Shown here one piece after another: positions 33,157 through 44,770 of a stretch of DNA of 64,000 nt. A model generated the notes under the pieces. The model had not been told where the DNA came from. It searched no databases and saw only the letters and a program-made list of their open reading frames with translations. The position numbers were made by a program, and so were the translations under genes. Where the stretch lies: NCBI GenBank assembly GCA_930367215.1, contig OV884056.1:321872709-321936708 (forward strand), given 5' to 3'. This DNA comes from Pollenia angustigena. Taxonomy: Eukaryota; Arthropoda; Insecta; Diptera; Polleniidae. Every line of letters starts with the position of its first letter. The stretch's first letter is position 1.

Positions 33157-33600
33157 AAGGAGTCTATAAGTCAACATACTAACAGACAAACCTTTTTCAT
33201 TTTTATATATTTATGTAGATAGAAAAACAAATATGTAATTATGAACATACACATGTACATAAGGCATATAACTTTTAAGAATTTTTGCAAATAGGAAAAA
33301 TGGCATAGCATAGTCGATATTTTACAAAAGCAAATAAATATTTTCTCAGACATTTCACTATGTTTCAAACACCTGCTTTTTTGGAGTTTCGCACGAAAAT
33401 TTATACTTTTTTTTTGAAAAGTACAAAATACTGTTTGATAGCGCGCAGTCAAAGTCAATGTTTCCATAAGTGTTGAAACAATTTTGTAAAATATCACTTT
33501 TTTATCGAAAACACACTTATCACAATTTATGCTCAAATAATTGTGAAATTCTTTTATGTTAAAATTTTAAAAAAAGTTTGTAATGGAGAATAATCTGTCA
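33157..33600. other. Intron 3 sequence between repeats
   Basis: AT-rich DNA left of the duplicated segment. The ORF at 33171-33536 (minus) gives a Phe/Cys/Ile-rich peptide with no recognisable features and is not called. Confidence 0.45.
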
Positions 33601-34158
33601 GACAACCAGCCAGCCAGCCTACCAGCCAGCTGGACGGTCGGTATACTGTAAGGTGGGTCCAGGACCCATATTTTAAGGTTTTACACACATCAGCACAAAT
33701 GCATAATACGCTCTTTACTATTGTGGTGTGGGTATAAAAAGAATTCACATCATTGACGACAATGTGGTCAACTTGGGTATTCCACATTTCTATTGTATGT
33801 GTATATAAATTTTTTTAATTCATACATACATATGTACAATGTACATCTTAACAAATATATTTATATATATCCTGCCGGAGATTGAACTAGTACAAAAATA
33901 TCCACTGTAAACTTTTCAATACCATCTTAATGCTCAAATTGAGTGTGCTTGGAAAATCACTAGTACTATTGGTTCTAGACGTGTAAGTGTACACTTGGAC
34001 CACAGAGGTGCTAAAAACCCAGTTTTTTACTATCTAGGTCTTGTGTATAGAAACAATTATTATTTTGCATTTCAACATTTTTTATAATAAAAATGGCATA
34101 AACAAATGATTAGAAATCAAATTTAAGAAGCAGTATCAAAATACAAATATGTACTATA

Positions 34159-34268
34159 CAGGCCTATCACAGAAATCAATTCCGATCGAAAGCGGAAGTG
34201 ATTTCGTATCTTGCTTCACATTTAACGAAATCCCTTTCGATTGAAATTGATTTCTGTGACAGGCCTGA
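34159..34268. mobile_element. Palindromic MITE (in copy A)
   Basis: CAGGCCTATCACAGAAATCA and its near complement GATTTCTGTGACAGGCCTG bound 110 bp, with arms of about 35 bp. The same element is in copy B at 37571-37679, so it inserted before the duplication. Confidence 0.8.
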
Positions 34269-34995
34269 TAATTTTAATTTTGTTACAAAAAGTTCAGTTT
34301 ACAAGTGGGGCCCTTGTACCGGTAGGCATACGCACTAGTGTTTTTTTTATAAAATTTCTACCCCGTTAGAACTAGTACCTCTTGTTTTAAAAATTGTACT
34401 AGTGGCATTTTGGCAATTAACTCTCAAACTCCTGCAGGGTATGGAAATATTTTGTATTGTAAGTTGTCTTGTCGGAAGTCCATACATATACTGGAAAAAA
34501 ATACTGCAAAAGTGAGCAAACATACCCGCATTTAATATAACATACAAGCAGCCCATTACTGCTTGACAAATGTCAATTAAAAGCGAAATGAAATTCTATT
34601 TTATGCAGAATAGTACGTTGTTACAACTACGTTACATTAAATTTCGATATTGCTTTTCATATACCAAAAACGAACAACTTTTTTATATGGTGCATTTACG
34701 GTACAGCGTTGTAAGCCTAACTCGGCCTGTACTATGACAGCTATATCGACCCCTTTACGCAAAATTATCGAACGTTACAAAACCCAAATTTTACAGGAGA
34801 GCCATTTTTCTACTTCTCTGCTATCACTTGCAATATTAAAATGAAAATATACATTAAATTTTTGGAGCAACGAGGTGGACGTCAGGTGACGTCTCTTTGA
34901 ATGTAGAACAATATTTCATCAAAAACTCAATCTCAAAAAAATTGGCATATACGTTAATTTCGCGCAAACGGGTCGATATATTTACATGTACATAC

Positions 34996-36222
34996 CACTT
35001 TGATATAAAAATATCCATCGCAGCTTGACAAGCCCTGGCCAATACAAAAAGTAAAATACAAAGATAATTATCCACGGCATCCCTAAGGCATGGAAGTAAG
35101 CAAGGTAGGTGTGTAATTTAACAGATCCTGTCATTTGGAGCTCTTTGCGATCTTCTCCTTTGTCTTTAGTAGTTCGGGACAATATCTCATGTGGTTTACC
35201 GCTATCATCTCTATTTTTGTCAATAATGCTGTCGGCATGTTGCAACTTTACTTTTTTCTCATCGTATTCGTGTTCTAAATGCACTCTAAAGCGAATAGTT
35301 GTTTTAAGGGTTTCATAGGGACCCTGAGCTGCAGCGGTTCCGTTTTCCATTAATATCAAATGATCGGTTTCCTTTAAATGCTGTACATGATGTGTTACTA
35401 ACACTCGAATTTTGTCAGATAGAAATCTTTTGAAACACTGATTAAGTAAACGCTTTCCAACATGAGAGTCAACAGCTGAGAGAGGATCATCGAATATGTA
35501 AATATCGGCTTGACGGTAAACAGCGCGAGCTAAACTTATTCGTGCTTTTTGTCCGCCACTTAAACTGATACCTCTCTCCCCAACTATTGTGGAATCTCCG
35601 TGTGGAAAAAGGGAAATGTCTCGTTCTAGCTCACAGGCATGTAGAACTGCTTTATAGCGAGCTTCATCAAATTTTTCTATAAATAAAATATTCTCTCTTA
35701 TACTCGATTCAAAAATCCAGGCTTCCTGTGGGGAATAGCTTATAACACCGTTTACTTCAACATTGCCTTCAATAATTTCCAGTTCTCCGAGAATGGCATT
35801 TAATAAAGTTGTCTTTCCAGCGCCAACGTTGCCAACAATTCCCACAAATTGTCGTTCATGGATGTGGGCATTGACATTTTCAATATGATTTTGCCGCTTA
35901 ACTGATTCAACTTTATCCCAGCTAGCAGACAAATTATATAGGATAACACCCTTTTTAATAGCTCTGGGATTGTGAACGCGTCCACTGAAGTTTCCCTTTC
36001 CATCATCATCTTCGATTCCGAAGTTTTCCAAGCCCCCATCAGCTGGATCTTCGCTCTGCATAAGAAACTTGACCACACGGTGAGCACATACCATTGTTTC
36101 GGCCCAAGTTGTAACAGCTAGTGGCCAAAAGTGCAAAATGGAATCATTTAAAACTTCATAATATGATGTTATTATGAAAACCTTTTTTGCTGTAACTATC
36201 TCACCAGTATAGACGTATGCCA
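34996..36222 (-). pseudogene. Truncated, frameshifted duplicate of ABCC4-like exon 3
   Basis: It matches the 3' two thirds of exon 3 (38393-39620), from AYVYTGEIVTAKK through NBD1. It keeps Walker A GNVGAGKTT, signature LSGGQKAR and Walker B IYIFDDPLSAVD, and the GTATGT donor. It is broken in two ways. The homology stops at 36222 inside the exon, so there is no acceptor site. A single base is missing near 35054 (GTAAAATAC here versus GTACAAATAC in copy B), which shifts the frame after IIIFVF. It cannot be spliced in as a functional exon and lies in the intron between real exons 3 and 4. Confidence 0.88.
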
Positions 36223-36765
36223 TTTTTATTCACTCGACCCAATGTCTTTAATAATTTCGTCGACGACTACTATTTTTTAGCCATGTTCTAAAAAATCTAA
36301 ATCCATGAAGATTTTCAATTAAATTTTTGTAAAATTTAACGTAGTTTTTCCTGTTTTAAAAAAAATTAGGTAAAGGAAAGTGGTCCCCAAAGTATGAGGT
36401 ATATAAAAATAATTAAATATGTCTATGAATGAGCTTTGAACACGGGATAGTTCGAAAAATTTGTCCGATTTCAATTCCACTTGATTTCGATTTCCAGAGC
36501 ATGCACATATTCTAAGCTAAATACTAGAAACTATCTCCAACTTTGTCGTCAATGTCTCCTATGCATGACATTGTCGTCCGCGACAGAAATTATTACATGG
36601 TAAATTTTTTTTAGACAATTTGTCTATGTGCATTTTATTTGTGTTACATTATGTATTTAATTTTTAAAAGCAATTCCTTAATTGACACTGAAGTATACAC
36701 TGTTTGTAATCCGTTTTCTAGCTAGCTAATTAATTGTATGTAGGTATTTAAGTCAACAATTAAAA
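36223..36765. other. Unique intron 3 sequence between the duplicated segments
   Basis: About 540 bp of AT-rich DNA with no coding. TCGATTTCCAGAGCATGCAC near 36488 resembles the TCTAGAACATGCCC phrase of the foldback at 49803-50031, so it may be an eroded repeat. Confidence 0.5.
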
Positions 36766-37150
36766 AACAAGTTAGAAAGTATAGTCGGTCCCGACCATAT
36801 ATACCCTACACCACAGTATTTAAAAACAAATTTACGAGAGTGCACCCTATTCGGGACCCATGGAGAAGTATGCTTATGTGTCCATATAAATATGGATCTA
36901 TCTATGTTTAAAATTTCATTAAAATCGGTTTGATAGTTTCTGAGAGGCAGAAATTACCCCCTATCTCTCCTCGTGGTCCTCGCGACCTGTACTTTGCGCA
37001 CAAGGTTACATGGACAACCAGCCAGCCAGCCTACCAGCCAGCTGGACGGTCGGTATACTGTAAGGTGGGTCCAGGACCCATATTTTAAGGTTTTACACAC
37101 ATCAGCACAAATGCATAATACGCTCTTTACTATTGTGGTGTGGGTATAAA
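36766..37150 (-). mobile_element. Helitron-like non-autonomous element spanning the copy B breakpoint
   Basis: On the plus strand AACAAGTTAGAAAGTATAGT then the hairpin GTCGGTCCCGACCAT begins the element; CAGCCAGCCAGCC and ACTATTGTGGTGTGGGTATA end it. It is complete here. In copy A only the part from 33601 to 33738 is present, so the duplication breakpoint fell inside this element. Confidence 0.75.
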
Positions 37151-39620
37151 AAGAATTCACATCATTGACGACAATGTGGTCAACTTGGGTATTCCACATT
37201 TCTATTGTATGTGTATATAAATTTTTTTAATTCATACATACATATGTACAATGTACATCTTAACAAATATATTTATATATATCCTGCCGGAGATTGAACT
37301 AGTACAAAAATATCCACTGTAAACTTTTCAATACCATCTTAATGCTCAAATTGAGTGTGCTTGGAAAATCACTAGTACTATTGGTTCTAGACGTGTAAGT
37401 GTACACTTGGACCACAGAGGTGCTAAAAACCCAGTTTTTTACTATCTAGGTCTTGTGTATAGAAACAATTATTATTTTGCATTTCAACATTTTTTATAAT
37501 AAAAATGGCATAAACAAATGATTAGAAATCAAATTTAAGAAGCAGTATCAAAATACAAATATGTACTATACAGGCCTATCACAGAAATCAATTCCGATCG
37601 AAAGCGGAAGTGATTTCGTATCTTGCTTCACATTTAACGAAATCCCTTTCGATTGAAATTGATTTCTGTGACAGGCCTGATAATTTTAATTTTGTTACAA
37701 AAAGTTCAGTTTACAAGTGGGGCCCTTGGACCGGTAGGCATACGCACTAGTGTTTTTTTATAAAATTTCTACCCCGTTAGAACTAGTACCTCTTGTTTTA
37801 AAAATTGTACTAGTGGCATTTTGGCAATTAACTCTCAAACTCCTGCAGGGTATGGAAATATTTTGTATTGTAAGTTGTCTTGTCGGAAGTCCATACATAT
37901 ACTGGAAAAAAATACTGCAAAAGTGAGCAAACATACCCGCATTTAATATAACATACAAGCAGCCCATTACTGCTTGACAAATGTCAATTAAAAGCGAAAT
38001 GAAATTCTATTTTATGCAGAATAGTACGTTGTTACAACTACGTTACATTAAATTTCGATATTGCTTTTCATATACCAAAAACGAACAACTTTTTTATATG
38101 GTGCATTTACGGTACAGCGTTGTAAGCCTAACTCGGCCTGTTCTATGACAGCTATATCGACCCCTTTACGCAAAATTATCGAACGTTTTACAGGAGAGCC
38201 ATTTTTCTACTTCTCTGCTATCACTTGCAATATTAAAATGAAAATATACATTAAATTTTTGGAGCAACGAGGTGGACGTCAGGTGACGTCTCTTTGAATG
38301 TAGAACAATATTTCATCAAAAACTCAATCTCAAAAAAATTGGCATATACGTTAATTTCGCGCAAACGGGTCGATATATTTACATGTACATACCACTTTGA
38401 TATAAAAATATCCATCGCAGCTTGACAAGCCCTGGCCAATACAAAAAGTACAAATACAAAGATAATTATCCACGGCATCCCTAAGGCATGGAAGTAAGCA
38501 AGGTAGGTGTGTAATTTAACAGATCCTGTCATTTGGAGCTCTTTGCGATCTTCTCCTTTGTCTTTAGTAGTTCGGGACAATATCTCATGTGGTTTACCGC
38601 TATCATCTCTATTTTTGTCAATAATGCTGTCGGCATGTTGCAACTTTACTTTTTTCTCATCGTATTCGTGTTCTAAATGCACTCTAAAGCGAATAGTTGT
38701 TTTAAGGGTTTCATAGGGACCCTGAGCTGCAGCGGTTCCGTTTTCCATTAATATCAAATGATCGGTTTCCTTTAAATGCTGTACATGATGTGTTACCAAC
38801 ACTCGAATTTTGTCAGATAGAAATCTTTTGAAACACTGATTAAGTAAACGCTTTCCAACATGAGAGTCAACAGCTGAGAGAGGATCATCGAATATGTAAA
38901 TATCGGCTTGACGGTAAACAGCACGAGCTAAACTTATTCGTGCTTTTTGTCCGCCACTTAAACTGATACCTCTCTCCCCAACTATTGTGGAATCTCCGTG
39001 TGGAAAAAGGGAAATGTCTCGTTCTAGCTCACAGGCATGTAGAACTGCTTTATAGCGAGCTTCATCAAATTTTTCTATAAATAAAATATTCTCTCTTATA
39101 CTCGATTCAAAAATCCAGGCTTCCTGTGGGGAATAGCTTATAACACCGTTTACTTCAACATTGCCTTCAATAATTTCCAGTTCTCCGAGAATGGCATTTA
39201 ATAAAGTTGTCTTTCCAGCGCCAACGTTGCCAACAATTCCCACAAATTGTCGTTCATGGATGTGGGCATTGACATTTTCAATATGATTTTGCCGCTTAAC
39301 TGATTCAACTTTATCCCAGCTAGCAGACAAATTATATAGGATAACACCCTTTTTAATAGCTCTGGGATTGTGAACGCGTCCACTGAAGTTTCCCTTTCCA
39401 TCATCATCTTCGATTCCGAAGTTTTCCAAGCCCCCATCAGCTGGATCTTCGCTCTGCATAAGAAACTTGACCACACGGTGAGCACATACCATTGTTTCGG
39501 CCCAAGTTGTAACAGCTAGTGGCCAAAAGTGCAAAATGGAATCATTTAAAACTTCATAATATGATGTTATTATGAAAACCTTTTTTGCTGTAACTATCTC
39601 ACCAGTATAGACGTATGCCA
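37013..39620. repeat. Segmental duplication, copy B (source copy, contains functional exon 3 part)
   Basis: This is the partner of 33601-36222. It continues on its right into the 5' part of exon 3 and on its left into a complete Helitron-like element, so it is the ancestral location. Confidence 0.9.
37571..37679. mobile_element. Palindromic MITE (in copy B)
   Basis: Same element as 34159-34268, with ends CAGGCCTATCACAGAAATCA and complement, carried along by the segmental duplication. Confidence 0.8.
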
Positions 39621-40303
39621 CCAAGCACAAGAACAGTGCAAACTTAGAAATCATTTCTGTACATTGAAGAGCTGCATAGATATTCATGGATCCCTTGATG
39701 GCCTTTATTTCCTTTTTACGTATCAAGGCAATTAATTTCGCAAATGATTTTTCCCAAGCGTACATCTTTATCACCTGCATTGCGGTAATAATTTCATTCA
39801 TTAATTTAACTCGTTCATCTCCATGTTTGGCCGACTCGTGCCTAAAGTGGGCCGCTGCTTTAGCTGCCCAAGCCTGTAGTGGGATAAAAACTACAATGGA
39901 AGCCATACCAACAATTGCAGGCCAGCCAATTTCCAAATACATTATATAACCCATTATGCAGGCCTCAATTGGACCCTTCCACAAATCGTGAAAAAAATAA
40001 AACGTCATATCAAACTGGTGCAAGTCGGTAGAAAGTATAGCTATAGCAAAGCCACTCATTCCACTGTTTTCAGCCGTCACCGATGAACGCAAACACTTCC
40101 GATAAACTAAACCGGAACAAGCCAAACGTATTCGAGTTCCCGTTTCAAATAGGAAAAACATAAATGGATGGAAACACAGAATCGATACAAGTGAACATAA
40201 AACTATGCCAGTGGCATAGAGATATGCCTGATGTTTGCTTACGTCTGTTTGACCCTCGGCAAAATAAGAGACTAGACCACCCAGAAATAACGGTTGAGAA
40301 CAA
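38393..40303 (-). CDS. ABCC4-like transporter gene 1, exon 3 (TMD1, NBD1, start of TMD2)
   Basis: The acceptor AAATTGCAG precedes 40303; the donor GTATGTACA follows 38393, leaving TG of a Trp codon that exon 4 completes. The 1911-bp exon encodes about 637 residues. Transmembrane domain 1 contains LFLGGLVSYFAEGQ, RIRLACSGLVYRKCLR and MNEIITAMQVIKMYAWEKSF, all typical of ABCC4 relatives. NBD1 has Walker A GNVGAGKTT, signature LSGGQKAR, Walker B IYIFDDPLSAVD and H-loop VLVTHHVQHL. Asp replaces the catalytic Glu after Walker B, the degenerate first ATP site expected in ABCC proteins. A charged linker (DKNRDDSGKPHEIL) precedes the first helix of TMD2. The protein is a plasma-membrane exporter of anions and conjugates by family; its substrate is unknown. 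Confidence 0.93.
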
Positions 40304-40361
40304 CTGCAATTTAAAAAAGTTAATAACATTCAATTGGAAAAATCCTCGATTTCCTACTTAC

Positions 40362-40592
40362 TGTATAGACATTTCCAAAATTGAATATAAAATGCATACT
40401 GGAACAAACTTCCATCCATACGCTCTAAATATCATATGTAACAAATTGGGCTTTTTACGGCGAACTTCTCTTTCCCAATGCTTGATCAATGTAAACGACA
40501 CATTTTTACTATCCAAACTGGGAATATGTTCGTACAAATCGCCAGCTTCTAAATGCTCTCTATAACCCTTTCGGAAAATTTCTCGTGTCCAC
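40362..40592 (-). CDS. ABCC4-like transporter gene 1, exon 2 (N-terminal region)
   Basis: The acceptor GCGTTACAG precedes 40592 and the donor GTAAGTAGG follows 40362; the intron to exon 3 is only 58 bp. The exon begins with the last base of a split codon, probably Trp as in relatives. It encodes about 77 residues, WTREIFRKGYREHLEAGDLY then HIPSLDSKNVSFTL and the first helix region AYGWKFVPVCILYSILEM. This matches the ABCC4 N terminus after the NPR...FW segment. A Met at 40603 in the same frame lies upstream of the acceptor and is probably not the start. The first exon, expected to add about 25-30 residues, was not found between 40.6 and 61.5 kb. Confidence 0.88.
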
Positions 40593-41604
40593 CTGTAACG
40601 CAAACAAAATTACCAAAACAACCAGATTCAATGTAAATTTCCCCTACAAAAAACACTATCTTTTCATCGATTTCAAAAGAAATCTAGTGCTACAAAGTCA
40701 TAAACCATTTAAAAAAAGCTAAATTGACTGACAGACAGTTTTAAATCCTCCTTCACTTGAGTGACACTAAAGGCAAACGCGAAAACACGTTACCAATATG
40801 ATTGGTGTCGCTTTTAATTTTCTTTTATTGATAAGAGAATATTCATTATAGATGAAATGTTTTGTACTACTAGTAGTAAAATTCCATTATTAAACTACTT
40901 CCCTTCATTATTTATCTGTATGTTTCATATTTGATGGAATTATTTTATTATTATCATCTAATTTATGGTCACATGATAAAGGCAGCGAGATTTTAAAGAC
41001 TGAACAGTGAATTTTGTCTTCGAACATTAAACAAACGAGTTCCAATTACAATGTGTTGTTATTTTTAAACGAATATTGGAACCAGACTAACATCCTAATC
41101 TGAAGTATGCACCATAAATAACATTGCATCACAACGCATAAACTATAAGAAGAAAGGTTAATACTTGAGTGAACAAGTTCAACAACATTTCTCCTAAAAT
41201 CTCTAGCATAGTTTTGTGTGTGGCTTGGTGCTAAAAGGGTCAATATTTTGAAGCTTTGAGTTATTTGCTGCATTGTGTGTCTTTTTGTTACAGCCAATTC
41301 AAACGGTGTTGGCGAACGGTGTAAAGAAGAAAGAGGGATAAACAAAAAGACTCGGCAAGTGTTTTTCTTGTTCTTCTTCTTCTTGTTACGTTTTATTCTT
41401 TTTCTTAATTTAAAGTGTAAGATTGAAAATACAGTGAGACCACGATTATTATAAATGAGATTCTACCGGGTATTCACCTGAATTCCGGGTAAATATCGGG
41501 CAAATACCGAGTATGTATATTCCTTTTTGGGGAATTTATTTGGGTATTTTTAAAACACAAATGCGTATGGCAATCGTAAACTGTCAATAAACTTAATTTT
41601 ACTG
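40593..41604. other. Upstream intron of ABCC gene 1 without recognised features
   Basis: AT-rich non-coding DNA. It should be intron 1 or, if exon 1 is very near, the promoter region. The ORF at 41046-41345 (minus) has no recognisable homology and is not called. Confidence 0.45.
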
Positions 41605-41738
41605 CCGGTTTAACGATGTCGAACGTCATCGTTCGCATAGAAAATTATATTTAAAACAAAAACAAAATTCGAAAATTTGTTTTTGTTTTAAATGTAATAT
41701 TCTATGTGAACGTTAACGTTCGAAATCGTTGAACAGGC
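41605..41738. mobile_element. Palindromic MITE, unit 1
   Basis: GGTTTAACGATGTCGAACGT at the left and AACGTTCGAAATCGTTGAAC at the right are inverted copies; the centre is AAACAAAAACAAAATTCGAA and its complement. The arms are about 60 bp and the whole unit is one hairpin. Confidence 0.8.
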
Positions 41739-41750
41739 TGTAAGTTAAAA

Positions 41751-41862
41751 TTACAGCCTGTCCATCGATTTCGAACGAATTTAGAAAATTTTAGAATTTT
41801 GTTTTTGTTTTAAATAAAATTTTCAATGCGAACGTTGACGATCGAAATCGTTAAACAGGTAG
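41751..41862. mobile_element. Palindromic MITE, unit 2
   Basis: A second, slightly shorter copy of the unit at 41605-41738, only 12 bp away. It starts TTACAGCCTGTCCATCGATT and ends CGATCGAAATCGTTAAACAGG. A half copy is at 33074-33156. Confidence 0.8.
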
Positions 41863-43082
41863 TTAATTTTCGTTTTTTTAAACGTTGTTAAATATAAAAC
41901 TTCAATAAACGGTAGTATATTGATTTAAAACTGTGAATAAAGTATTTATTTTTTTTAGTAAAGCTAATATTGATTAAATTAAACAATAAATTTTTATCAA
42001 ATTTTGTACAAAACATTTAAACCCACCCTTTGGGTAAATACCAGCGCATTTACAAACTCTTACCCAATTTTCGTTATTCACCGGGTATTTACCAATTGGA
42101 TATCTACCCTTCTCCCATCAATATCAATTATCCATCACAGACGGGACCGGCAGCATCCTGGATTATCAATTTTTTTATTGTGTGTTTCTTATTTTATGTA
42201 TGTATTATATAAATATTTAAATAATATGAGGAAAAAAGTAATTTTGGCAGAACATGTTTGCAGTACGTTGGGGAATTCTCTTTTTTCGCTTATATAAAAT
42301 TTTTTTATTATTCAAAATTAAACGAAAAAATTAAAATTTGTTTTTAATTTCAGATAACAGAGGTCATGCCGGATAATAGAGTTAATCGTTGCAAAAAAAA
42401 TCTTTTTATTTCCCGGTCAACCTATGCTGCCTGTTAATCGAATAACTAATAATCAAGGCTCTACTGTAAATAAAAAAAGATATGCAACCAAAAATCATCT
42501 TTGTATTAACGCAAAAGGTTTTTGGAAGTTGCTTCAAAAGGGAATGAAGAAAAAACGACGTAGTTAAAGCCCTGATGTGAATCGGGAGTTTCTCTCTTTT
42601 TTTGCTTAAATAGCCAATGTTTAAATAAGCCCAGAACTGCTTCATAAGGGTATAGATCAGTGATGTCCAAAATGTAAATTGTGGTTGTATTAGTGAATAA
42701 AGAGACAAATATTCTTAATAAAAATACGAAAAATATATAAGCATCCGCCGCATGTGCACTTGTCACTTGATAATCGACGACTGAATTGTGTACTCTCGTG
42801 GACTAAATGAAAGAGCGTAAGAGTGCGTGTGAAGAATGTGTGTGAATTAATTTCCACAATTGTGGAATGGGCTGGACACCAATGGTATAGATAGTTTCAC
42901 TAAGAAATCTCTTGTAAAAAAAACTTTCAATTTCAATTTTCTTAAAAGTGAATATATTGACATTTTCCCTTTAGGCACCAAGCCACAGAGCTAAAGTAAC
43001 GTAAAATATTTTGTCAAAAGCAGAGATTTTCGATTTGTCACGTGTTTCGCGTCATAAGATCCCAGGTAACATTCGCTATAAG
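41863..43082. other. Non-coding stretch upstream of ABCC gene 1
   Basis: Low-complexity AT-rich DNA with repeated GGGTAAATACC-like phrases near 41460-41510 and 42027-42105, suggesting an eroded element around the two palindromes. Overlapping ORFs at 42004-42297 and 42406-42766 have no recognisable content. Confidence 0.4.
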
Positions 43083-44530
43083 CAGTGTTGCCAAAACTTG
43101 GTGACCAAAAATGGCTAAATTTACGGAAAAAATGGCTAAAAATGGGCTAAAAAGTGTCTAAAATTTTTTTTTAATAAAAACACATTAAAATTCAATAACA
43201 AAACAGAAATAATTCATTTAAAGATGTTAACGATAAAATTGTAAGTTAAGATCAATTTGTTAAATAAGAATAAACGTAAATTAATATTAAAATAAATTAA
43301 TATTAAAAAATTAAATCATTTAAAAATTCGATGTCGTTATTGTTCATCTCATAGGAATCACTCATTAGTTTCAAATAATCATAAGCTTTAAACAATTTGA
43401 AGGTAAATCATAATCACGACAACATTTACCCAACCTTTTGAGTCCAGATCTACAATAAAAAACAAGTAAGAAAGTATAGTCGGTTTAACCCGACTTTATG
43501 ATACTCTACACCACATTTGTACCAAATTTTATCAAATAATCTCTAAATTGCGACCTGTACTTTGCGCACAAGGTTTACATGGACAGCCAGCCAGCCGGAC
43601 AAACATCGTTAATTCGACTCAGAAATTGATTCTGAGTTAATCGGTATACGTAAAATGGGCTAAGGGCCAATATTTTAAGGTGTTACAGACATCAGCACAA
43701 ACGCATAGTACCCTCTCCACTATTGTGGTGGTGGTATAAATATTGTATTGTTATAGTAAAAATATTTACATAATTGATAAAATCGAATTAACGGTTGCTA
43801 AATGTAACCTATTTCTCAAATTACTTTTAACGATGTTTACTTGGCTAAACACCCTCTCTACTTCAGCAATAGACCATGGAAGTTAGAGCAACTTTATAGT
43901 CAATTCTGAAATTTCTAAAACAATTTTGTTGTCGCCTGCATCTCTTTATTGAAATACTTGCAACCAGAAAGAAACAGCGATGTTTGTGTTGATCCGTTTT
44001 ATAAATTTTATAGTGGAATACTGTTCCTTTTTGCAATTGGTTGGTAATTTTGAGAGTAATTAGTCACTCTTTTTTAAGTAATGAGTGTTACATAAGCACT
44101 TTCCAACAAAAAAATAAATTATCCGACATGGTATTAAGTGTTAAAAAGATTTGTTAAGGGACGAGCTGCTTCAAGATCTACAAGAACCCTTTTAACAGCA
44201 TGAGCCCAAAAATATATTCTTAACATATTCTAAGTGAGAGTTTTTTGCAAATAATTCGGCAAAACAATTAGCCTCATCAACCGGTTCCGTGAATGTTTGG
44301 TCAAGTTCCGTATCGCTAAAATACGCCAAAAATTCAAAAAAGTCGCCATAATATATATTTTGTTTAATTTTGATTTAGAGCGAAATAAAAATAGTTATTG
44401 CACACAAAAAAGGTACGATGTTTACTATAAAATAATTTATAGTAGTCCACTTAAAGCAACAAAAAAAGAATTTTTGCGGTTGGTACTAAACAAATAATAG
44501 AAATGCACTATATACAATAGTTGCAGTTTC
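43083..44530 (-). mobile_element. Decayed hAT element with transposase C-terminal relic
   Basis: The left end CAGTGTTGCCAAAACTTGG is a hAT-type terminus. Read on the minus strand, 43935-43775 encodes LPWSIAEVERVFSQVN then KSNLRNRLHLATVNS, a clear hAT dimerisation domain. Further upstream on that strand FWAHAVKRVLVDLEAARPLT near 44200-44140 fits transposase, with stops and frameshifts between. The right end was not located and the boundary given is approximate. A Helitron-like element is inserted at 43461-43740. Confidence 0.7.
43461..43740 (-). mobile_element. Helitron-like non-autonomous element inside hAT relic
   Basis: Plus strand: AACAAGTAAGAAAGTATAGT, hairpin AGTCGGTTTAACCCGACT, a CAGCCAGCCAGCCGG tract, and the end CTCCACTATTGTGGTGGTGG. 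Same family as 27258-27475 and 36766-37150. Confidence 0.75.
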
Positions 44531-44770
44531 ATTATATATCTATAACGCTTCACCGGCAAGACTCGCTATTTGTCTTCTTATTTGGAATACATTGTGAGGG
44601 TGTTACATTTATTCAACGAAAATACAAAAGAAGTGCAACATGTACTATTCCCATTCATATAACTTATAACTCCTAATCTCGTCTAGAAGTTCGTATTGCA
44701 TTCTAATTCGCAGGCGAGTTTTAGTGGAGTTCATAGTTTCAACACAGGCATTACTAGTTGTAATAACCGC

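Larger units (their letters stand above)
33601..36222. repeat. Segmental duplication, copy A (2.6 kb)
   Basis: This segment is nearly identical to 37013-39620. By eye the only differences are about five substitutions, two 1-bp indels and one 14-bp indel. The shared sequence starts within a Helitron-like element (GACAACCAGCCAGCC) and ends within exon 3 of the ABCC gene (ACGTATGCCA). Copy A therefore carries the last two thirds of exon 3 plus 1.4 kb of adjoining intron, inserted into the same intron. Confidence 0.93.

Noticed and set aside
33171..33536. 121-residue minus-strand ORF in intron 3
   Set aside because: Cys/Phe/Ile-rich peptide without domain or conserved neighbour; likely chance.
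34347..34556. 69-residue ORF present identically in both duplicated segments (also 37758-37967)
   Set aside because: Its duplication is explained by the 2.6-kb segmental copy, not by selection. It lies in an intron, has no homology I recognise, and is antisense to nothing.
34996..36223. 413-residue ORF as an independent half-size ABC transporter gene
   Set aside because: It is a truncated copy of exon 3 without a start, an acceptor or a second half, and it is frameshifted relative to the intact copy.
40164..40565. 133-residue plus-strand ORF
   Set aside because: It is the antisense shadow of ABCC exons 2 and 3 and runs through the intron between them.
42406..42766. Two overlapping minus-strand ORFs of 86 and 100 residues
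   Set aside because: No splice context, no recognisable motif, and the two frames overlap; composition is that of AT-rich non-coding DNA.
43936..43986. Candidate first exon for ABCC gene 1 (minus strand, reading TNIAVSFW before a GT)
   Set aside because: A stop lies just upstream, the NPR motif of relatives is absent, and the segment lies within a decayed hAT transposase.
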